Of a stretch of DNA of 13,986 nucleotides, positions 6,415 to 11,842 are shown piece by piece; within the stretch, counting starts at the first letter, position 1; every line of letters begins with the position of its first letter. The DNA lies in NCBI GenBank assembly GCA_049687495.1, contig JBAVJB010000081.1:1-13986 (forward strand), read 5' to 3'. Made by a program: the position numbers and the translations under genes. The notes below the pieces were generated by a model. The model was not told the DNA's origin. It did not search any database and worked only from the letters and a program-made list of their open reading frames with translations. This DNA is from Salinimicrobium sp049687495 (lineage in GTDB: Bacteria; Bacteroidota; Bacteroidia; Flavobacteriales; Flavobacteriaceae).

Positions 6415-6753
6415 ATGGATTTGATCATTAGCCTGGTGGCCCTGGATGTCATCGCCTCAAAATTCCTTAGAAGTTATATCGGCACCTACCGTCCGCAGGG
6501 GGTGAGATCTGTATTTCAAAGGCTTTTCAGCCGGTTAGGAGTTGAAAATGATGTGTGGCTGTCCTTCTTCGCCACCGTTTTTGTTACAGGTGCAGGCGTT
6601 TACCTGCTGGAGCACTTCTACTTCGGTTTTGCTTATCAGTTGTTGTTCATTGTCACCGGTTTCTTTACTACCGTGCTCAATCTTGGAGCGGCTCACAGCA
6701 CTTACTTCGGAAGAGAAAATTTCGTGACCGAGAAACTGCTGAAGTCCCGCTAG
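6415..6753 (+). CDS. Membrane protein of unknown function, 112 residues
   Basis: The product has a hydrophobic N-terminus (residues 1-18), a basic segment (19-43, containing YRPQGVRSVFQRLFSR), and two clear membrane helices at about 48-66 and 73-92 followed by NLGAAHSTYFGRENF (89-103) and a basic tail. I recognise no family. The same frame extends to a TTG at 6358, but ATG 6415 gives a normal start and leaves room for a promoter after the divergent hlyIII gene. Base composition is like that of its neighbours. The asparagine, histidine and arginine close to the end of the second helix are features to compare in homologues. Confidence 0.65.
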   Translation: MDLIISLVALDVIASKFLRSYIGTYRPQGVRSVFQRLFSRLGVENDVWLSFFATVFVTGAGVYLLEHFYFGFAYQLLFIVTGFFTTVLNLGAAHSTYFGRENFVTEKLLKSR

Positions 6754-6779
6754 TTCTCAAATCCGGTGTAGAATACCCC

Positions 6780-6798
6780 TCAAAAATGCCATTTTTGG
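6780..6798. repeat. Intergenic palindrome, copy 4 of 5, followed by a T-tract
   Basis: CAAAAATG, C, CATTTTTG is a perfect 17-base palindrome (6781-6797), extendable by one T-G pair. It starts 26 bases after the stop codon of the upstream membrane protein. Seven T residues follow at 6806-6812, eight bases after the stem, so this copy may act as an intrinsic terminator, though its stem is AT-rich. Confidence 0.7.
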
Positions 6799-6903
6799 CA
6801 CCCTATTTTTTTCTTCCTTTTCCCGAAATTTCCGGGGGAAAATACCCATTTTAGAAGCTGTTGAAGCTGTTTATCTTCAAGAGAAAATTCATTCCACTTA
6901 TTT

Positions 6904-7473
6904 ATGCAGATCGCTCATGATCCCACTCCTGCAGCGCATTCTTTGCGACAGGAAGTGAAAGAGCAGGCCGTTATAAAATTATGGCTTGACTCCTATGATG
7001 ACCTCTTTTCAGATTTTGATCCCCGGCCCTATTCGCAAAGGTCGGTTTCAGATGATTTCATCGGCCAGGCCAAGAAAGTGGCTCGTGATCACCTGGAAAA
7101 GGCAGGTTCCCTCCTGCTCCTGCTTCCCGAAACAGAAAGAAAACAGGAGCAGGAGACCGCCATCTCCAAACGCCTCCACTCTTTTTTCAATCACTCACGG
7201 GACCTGATAAAAGCAGATGTAAAACGGATCAGGAAAAGGGCCTTCAGCTTTCTCCTTGCCGGGGTCTTCTTCATGCTGCTGGCGGGTTACATCTCTTATT
7301 TAGAACCGTCACAGTTCTATGTGCACATCATCCTGGTGCTTTTTGAACCTGCAGGCTGGTTCCTTTTCTGGACCGGACTTGATCACCTGTTCAGCGATTC
7401 AGGCAAGACCAAAAAAGAGCTACAGTTCTTCAGGCAAATGTCTGCTGCAGAGATCAGGTTTGGGGCATATTGA
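6904..7473 (+). CDS. Conserved-looking two-helix membrane protein of unknown function, 189 residues
   Basis: Residues 20-60 carry a striking polar segment, LWLDSYDDLFSDFDPRPYS (26-44) followed by SDDFI (49-53), whose dense aspartate and aromatic pattern looks like a family signature; I cannot name the family. A mostly helical charged region follows (54-112, rich in K, E, Q and R), then a basic stretch RIRKRAFSF (108-116) and two membrane helices at about 114-133 and 139-158, ending in a polar tail. The N-terminal 110 residues have no signal peptide and should lie in the cytoplasm. The ATG at 6904 is the only good start. The gene has 150 bases upstream holding palindrome copy 4 and lies just before the GH97 gene, but with 172 bases between, it need not share a transcript. 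Confidence 0.7.
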   Translation: MQIAHDPTPAAHSLRQEVKEQAVIKLWLDSYDDLFSDFDPRPYSQRSVSDDFIGQAKKVARDHLEKAGSLLLLLPETERKQEQETAISKRLHSFFNHSRDLIKADVKRIRKRAFSFLLAGVFFMLLAGYISYLEPSQFYVHIILVLFEPAGWFLFWTGLDHLFSDSGKTKKELQFFRQMSAAEIRFGAY

Positions 7474-7538
7474 AATAAGCCGCTGCCCTGCCAGATATAG
7501 ATCACTGCGGTTCGTGATTTGAGACAGCTGCCCTGCTC

Positions 7539-7590
7539 GAAAATTCAATTTTCCCAATGCTTCGGAATTTCGTATTCTTGGAGTTCCGAA
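7539..7590. promoter_or_regulatory. Nested inverted repeats and weak promoter upstream of GH97
   Basis: GAAAATT-C-AATTTTC (7539-7553) is a perfect 15-base palindrome. TTCGGAA (7561-7567) and TTCCGAA (7584-7590) form a second inverted repeat, and CGAAAATTCA occurs directly twice (7538-7547 and 7587-7596). A near-consensus -7 element TATTCTTG (7573-7580, one mismatch to TAnnTTTG) lies 19 bases after TTTC at 7550-7553. The cluster may be the control region of the GH97 gene, or the first palindrome may end the upstream transcript. Confidence 0.35.
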
Positions 7591-7645
7591 AATTCAGCCT
7601 GTTGCACTTCAGAAAAAGCAGGCACAAAAAAACCTACACATTGAA

Positions 7646-9796
7646 ATGAACATAAAAAAGAAACTTATCCTCCTTTCCTGTCTTTGGATCTCTGCACAGG
7701 AGCTGGCCGTTGGTCAGGAAATAAAATCTCCCAACGGAGAACTGGAAATGGAGTTCTCCCTGCAGGATAATGGGATACCCACTTACGAATTGTCTTACAA
7801 AGACCGGGAGGTGATCAAAGAAAGCAGCCTGGGGCTTGAACTGAAGAAGCAGGAAAACCTGACAGAGAATTTTGAAGTTGAAGAGTTTGAAACCTCAGAA
7901 TTTGACGGAACCTGGAAACCTGTTTGGGGTGAAGTAGACGAGATACGTAACCATTACAATGAAATGGCTGTTAGCCTGGAGCAGCAGGAGACCGGGCATA
8001 AGATGATCATCAGGTTCCGGCTGTTCAATGACGGGCTTGGCTTTAGGTATGAATTTCCGCAGCAGGAGAACATGGGGCACATGATCGTGCAAAATGAACA
8101 GACAGAATTTGCCATGACCGGAGATCATACCGCCTTCTGGATCCCCGGAGATTACGGCACCCAGGAATATGACTATAACGAATCCAGACTCTCGGAGATC
8201 AACGAGATCAATGAATCATATAAAGCCGGAGACTCCTGGTCGATTAGATTTTCGCCACATGCCGTGCAAACCGCGCTGATGATGAAGACCGATGACGGCC
8301 TTTACATCAACCTTCATGAAGCCGCTCTTAAAGATTATTCGGCTATGCACTTGCTGTATGATGAAGACGAGAAAACCTTCACCTCTGCCCTTACTCCTGA
8401 TGTGGAAGGAAACATGGCGTATTTGGTGACTCCGGCGCAAACGCCCTGGAGAACCATCATGGTTAGTGATGATGCTACCGATATTCTGTCGTCAAAGATC
8501 ACCTATAATCTCAACGAGCCTTCTAAAATCAACGATACCTCCTGGATCAAACCGATGAAATATATCGGCGTTTGGTGGGAAATGATCACCGGGAAAAGCT
8601 CCTGGGATTACACCAGCGATTTTAAGGCCGTAAAACTTGGCGAGACAGATTATGAAAATGCCACACCTCATGGCCGCCATGGTGCCACCACTAAAAATGT
8701 AAAAAAATACATCGATTTTGCCGCCGAACATGGTTTTGACGGCGTACTCGTGGAAGGCTGGAACATTGGCTGGGAAGACTGGATAGGTCATAAAAAAGAT
8801 TATGTCTTTGATTTTGTTACTCCTTATCCCGATTTCGACCTGGAAGAGATCAGGGATTACGCAAAAAGCAAAGGCGTGGAGATGATCATGCACCACGAGA
8901 CCTCTTCTTCGGTAAGAAACTATGAGCGCCACATGGATGAGGCTTACCAATTCATGAAAGACAATGGCTACAACGCTGTAAAAAGCGGATATGTGGGAGA
9001 TATTCTTCCGCGGGGAGAAAACCACTACAGTCAATGGCTGGTTGACCATTATCTATATGCGGTGAAAAAAGCTGCGGAATATCAGATCATGGTAAACGCT
9101 CATGAGGCCGTACGGCCTACAGGGCTCGCCCGTACCTGGCCGAACCTTATCGCCAATGAATCGGCAAGGGGAACAGAATTTCAGGCTTTTGGAGGCTCAA
9201 AACCTAATCATGTGACGGTGCTGCCGTTCACTCGCCTCCTCGGCGGGCCTATGGATTATACTCCCGGGATCTTCGAGATGGACATCAGCAAAGTGAACCC
9301 CGACAACACTTCTCATGTCAACAGCACTCTGGCAAATCAGCTCGCTTTGTATGTGACCATGTACAGTCCGCTGCAGATGGCGGCCGACCTGCCGGAGAAC
9401 TACATGAAATTTCCGGATGCTTTTCAGTTCATCAAAGACGTACCGGTTGATTGGAGTGAGAGCATTTATTTAGAAGCAGAACCGGGTAACTATATTACAG
9501 TCGCGCGCAAGGACAAGAATAGCAACGACTGGTATGTTGGGAATGTTAACGGCGAAACTCCAAGAACCACAAAGATCTCTTTTGATTTTCTGAATAAAGA
9601 CAAAACCTATATCGCCACCGTTTATGCCGATGCTAAAGATGCGCACTACAAGACCAATCCGCAGGCATACAGGATCAAAAAGTACAGGGTGAACAGCAAA
9701 TCAAAGCTGAAGCAGTTCTCTGCTCCCGGTGGAGGGTTCGCCATCAGCATTAAACAAGCTGAAAAGAATGAGGCGAAAGGCCTGAAAAAGCTTTAA
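7646..9796 (+). CDS. GH97 inverting alpha-glucosidase, SusB-like, periplasmic
   Basis: The 716-residue protein begins with a signal peptide (core at residues 5-23, end near VGQ) and is close in length to SusB of Bacteroides thetaiotaomicron. An N-terminal beta-sandwich (about 25-290) precedes a (beta/alpha)8 barrel (about 300-590, starting SWIKPMKYIGVWWEM) and a C-terminal beta domain. The motifs HHETS (Glu418), NAHEAVRPTG (Glu487), ANESARG (Glu505) and GTEF (Glu511) match SusB Glu439, Glu508, Glu526 and Glu532 with a constant offset of 21. These are its base, calcium-binding and acid residues, so the inverting, calcium-dependent class is supported rather than the retaining alpha-galactosidase class. 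It should release glucose from alpha-glucan oligosaccharides taken up by the nearby SusC system. A strong terminator follows at 9814. Confidence 0.94.
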   Translation: MNIKKKLILLSCLWISAQELAVGQEIKSPNGELEMEFSLQDNGIPTYELSYKDREVIKESSLGLELKKQENLTENFEVEEFETSEFDGTWKPVWGEVDEIRNHYNEMAVSLEQQETGHKMIIRFRLFNDGLGFRYEFPQQENMGHMIVQNEQTEFAMTGDHTAFWIPGDYGTQEYDYNESRLSEINEINESYKAGDSWSIRFSPHAVQTALMMKTDDGLYINLHEAALKDYSAMHLLYDEDEKTFTSALTPDVEGNMAYLVTPAQTPWRTIMVSDDATDILSSKITYNLNEPSKINDTSWIKPMKYIGVWWEMITGKSSWDYTSDFKAVKLGETDYENATPHGRHGATTKNVKKYIDFAAEHGFDGVLVEGWNIGWEDWIGHKKDYVFDFVTPYPDFDLEEIRDYAKSKGVEMIMHHETSSSVRNYERHMDEAYQFMKDNGYNAVKSGYVGDILPRGENHYSQWLVDHYLYAVKKAAEYQIMVNAHEAVRPTGLARTWPNLIANESARGTEFQAFGGSKPNHVTVLPFTRLLGGPMDYTPGIFEMDISKVNPDNTSHVNSTLANQLALYVTMYSPLQMAADLPENYMKFPDAFQFIKDVPVDWSESIYLEAEPGNYITVARKDKNSNDWYVGNVNGETPRTTKISFDFLNKDKTYIATVYADAKDAHYKTNPQAYRIKKYRVNSKSKLKQFSAPGGGFAISIKQAEKNEAKGLKKL

Positions 9797-9813
9797 GAAG
9801 ATGATCTTCTAAT

Positions 9814-9847
9814 AAAAAACCTTCCGCCTCTGTCGGGAGGTTTTTTT
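9814..9847 (+). terminator. Intrinsic terminator after GH97
   Basis: An A-run and CCTTCCG (9814-9826) pairs with CGGGAGG and a T-run (9834-9847) around a seven-base loop, giving a 13-base stem with one G-U pair and a seven-T tail. Immediately before it, AGAAGAT-G-ATCTTCT (9796-9810), starting at the last base of the stop codon, is another perfect palindrome. GH97 is thus a separate transcript from the regulator gene downstream. Confidence 0.88.
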
Positions 9848-9893
9848 GTTTCCCCACTAAAGAGGTGGAGACTGAGTTTCAGGAACTGAGGTT

Positions 9894-9913
9894 TCAAAAA
9901 TGGCATTTTTTTG
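9894..9913. repeat. Intergenic palindrome, copy 5 of 5, inside the regulator promoter
   Basis: TCAAAAATG, G, then CA followed by seven T and G gives perfect seven-base inner arms (AAAAATG/CATTTTT) with the same core as the other copies. Unlike them it lies upstream of a gene, filling the spacer just before the -7 element at 9914. Confidence 0.55.
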
Positions 9914-9921
9914 TACTTTTG
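9914..9921 (+). promoter_or_regulatory. Predicted -7 promoter element of the SusR-like regulator
   Basis: TACTTTTG fits TAnnTTTG exactly, 16 bases before the ATG at 9938. GTTT at 9891-9894, 19 bases upstream, is a weak -33 candidate. This location argues against translation starting at the TTG at 9911, which would lie upstream of the transcription start. Confidence 0.5.
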
Positions 9922-9937
9922 GGCAACTTTGCCTCAT

Positions 9938-11623
9938 ATGCACCAAAAGTCTCTTAATCTCCGGCATTACCCGCTTTTAATCCTGCTTTGTCTGTGTAGC
10001 ATGAACAGCTATTCGCAAGAGGAGGAGCTATTGGAAGAGCTTAAGGCCACTATAGCAAAAGCGCCACAATACGATGCAGTTAAGCTAAACAAGATCGACA
10101 GCCTGAGACAGGAACTTCAAATCACATCTTCGGAAGCATTAAAAGACCGCTACAGGCTCAACCATCAATTGCTGCAGGAATTCAAGGTATTCAATCAGGA
10201 CTCTGCCTTTGTTTACGGGCTGCAAACAAGGAAAATGGCCGAGCAGCTGGACAGCCTTCCGCTAATTGCAGAAGCAGTCGTCGACCTGGCCGACGTAAGT
10301 GTCGCCGCCGGCATGTACAAGGAAACCCTGGATTATCTCAACACGCTGGATCCGCAGGAAATTCCGGAGAACTTAAGGTCCCTTTATTTTGGCCTTTTAG
10401 GAAGGGTATACAGCGAAATGGCCGAGTACAGCAACCTTGACTATTTTTCAAAGAACTATAATCGTCTTGCCGCTGAATACCGGGGAAAGGCGCTAAACCT
10501 GACAGATCCCGGAACATTCTTCCATTCCTTTCTAAATGCCTTTATCACCTACACCCGCGGCGAAAAAGATTTGGCATTAAAAGAATTTCAGGATCTTCTC
10601 TCACAAGATCTTGCTCCCCGCGAAAAGGCGCTGGTACATTACCTCTTAGGTGATATTTACGAACAAAAGGGGGAGCCTGAAAAAGCCATTGCGCATTTTG
10701 CCGAAGCCTCCATCATTGATGTAAAGACTTCCACAAAAGAGACCCTTGCGATCATTCGCCTGTCTGAACTTCTCTTTGAAACCGGGGACACCAGGAATGC
10801 TTCAGTTTTTATTCAGAAAGCCAACGCCGATGCCGCCTTTTACGGGGCACAACACCGCAAGATCCAGGTGGGAGCGATCTTGCCGCTCATTGAAGAATCA
10901 GTGATCAAAAGGATCGAGGAACAAAGGCAGCGGCTCTATACTCAAAACATTATTGTTTCCCTGCTCCTCCTGTTCGTGATGGCTCTTGCCGTAGTTATTT
11001 ATCTACAGGTTCGAAAATTAAAGAGGGCCAGAAAAGCCATTTTAGAGGCCCATGAAAATCTGCAGCTGGTGAACGCAGAGCTTAGCCGGGTGAATAACGA
11101 AATCCAATTTAAAAATTCCGAATTGAATCAGCTTAACAGCAAACTTCTGGAGGCTAATAAGATCAAGGAGGAATATATTGGCTTCTTTTTCACACACGAC
11201 GCAGATATCTTTGAAAAATTTAGAGAGTTTAAATCCAAAATCGAGACGGATCTGAAGGAGGATAAAATCGACAAGGCCAAATTTACTCTCAACAACTACG
11301 ACCTTAAGAAAGAAAAAGAAAAACTGCTGAAGAATTTTGATGAAGCTTTCATAAAGCTGTTCCCGAACTTTATAAAAGAATTCAATTCCCTGCTTAAACC
11401 CGAAGAACAAATTCAGCTAAAAAACGGGCAGCTGCTCAACAAGGAACTTCGAATTTTCGCTCTAATGAGGCTGGGAATAAATCACAACGAAGTAATTGCT
11501 CAAATCCTGGGCTACTCCGTAAATTCCATCTACGCTTATAAGACCAAGATCAGGAAAAAATCCCTTCTTGACAAGCAGGATTTTGACCAGCAATTGGTAG
11601 AAAATACCACTCTTAGGCTGTAG
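9938..11623 (+). CDS. SusR-like transmembrane transcriptional regulator (DUF6377-type)
   Basis: From ATG 9938 the product has 561 residues. A hydrophobic signal (about 11-26, LLILLCLCSMNSYSQ) leads to a periplasmic region of helical TPR-like repeats (about 40-325; for example HYLLGDIYEQKGEPEKAIAHF, 234-254). A membrane helix follows at about 337-356, then a coiled coil (358-410) and a cytoplasmic C-terminal region. Residues 502-540 form a LuxR-like HTH (ELRIFALMRLG, then EVIAQILGYS and YAYKTKIRKK). This order is that of SusR of Bacteroides, which senses maltose or longer alpha-glucans in the periplasm and activates sus genes through its cytoplasmic HTH. Its place between an alpha-glucosidase and a susC gene supports that role here; the exact ligand is inferred. 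No kinase or receiver domain is present. Confidence 0.88.
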   Translation: MHQKSLNLRHYPLLILLCLCSMNSYSQEEELLEELKATIAKAPQYDAVKLNKIDSLRQELQITSSEALKDRYRLNHQLLQEFKVFNQDSAFVYGLQTRKMAEQLDSLPLIAEAVVDLADVSVAAGMYKETLDYLNTLDPQEIPENLRSLYFGLLGRVYSEMAEYSNLDYFSKNYNRLAAEYRGKALNLTDPGTFFHSFLNAFITYTRGEKDLALKEFQDLLSQDLAPREKALVHYLLGDIYEQKGEPEKAIAHFAEASIIDVKTSTKETLAIIRLSELLFETGDTRNASVFIQKANADAAFYGAQHRKIQVGAILPLIEESVIKRIEEQRQRLYTQNIIVSLLLLFVMALAVVIYLQVRKLKRARKAILEAHENLQLVNAELSRVNNEIQFKNSELNQLNSKLLEANKIKEEYIGFFFTHDADIFEKFREFKSKIETDLKEDKIDKAKFTLNNYDLKKEKEKLLKNFDEAFIKLFPNFIKEFNSLLKPEEQIQLKNGQLLNKELRIFALMRLGINHNEVIAQILGYSVNSIYAYKTKIRKKSLLDKQDFDQQLVENTTLRL

Positions 11624-11740
11624 AAAAGAGTCTTTTTCAGCAATATTTTCTATATACTTTTTACCGGAAAATTGCAGTTAAATAATTCATTTATAGCGTT
11701 TTAAATAACTAAAACCTTTCCATATTTCTATACGTTTTTT

Positions 11741-11754
11741 CTACAACGTTGTAG
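11741..11754. promoter_or_regulatory. Perfect 14-bp palindrome, probable operator of susC
   Basis: CTACAACGTTGTAG is a perfect inverted repeat centred on AACGTT, about 95 bases before the SusC start codon. Its right half includes the TTG proposed as the -33 element. An AACGTT centre is common among operators of LacI-family sugar repressors. A binding site for such a regulator, or for the SusR-like protein, is inferred. Confidence 0.45.
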
Positions 11755-11778
11755 TAGCTATAATAATCTGCAAATTTG
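11749..11778 (+). promoter_or_regulatory. Predicted susC promoter (-33 TTG, -7 CAAATTTG)
   Basis: TTG at 11749-11751 is followed after 19 bases by CAAATTTG (11771-11778), one mismatch from TAnnTTTG. Transcription would begin near 11785, leaving a leader of about 58 bases before the ATG at 11843. The rest of the 219-base gap after the regulator gene is AT-rich, with no further element that I can support. Confidence 0.4.
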
Positions 11779-11842
11779 AAGTGTCGTATTCTGCGTCACA
11801 GGAATATGAGTTATCATTTTTGTCCACTAAAACAATTATTAA

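Noticed and set aside
6818..6842. Imperfect inverted repeat TTTTCCCG...CGGGGGAAAA before the 189-residue protein gene
   Set aside because: Two unpaired G residues and no T-tract; a weak second terminator after palindrome copy 4 is possible but cannot be supported.
9911..9937. N-terminal extension of the regulator from TTG 9911
   Set aside because: It overlaps the -7 promoter element, and the added residues precede a complete signal sequence.
11624..11660. GAAAAGAGTCTTTTTC after the regulator stop codon as terminator
   Set aside because: The stem is AT-rich and needs a bulge, with no T-tract following; not strong enough to call.
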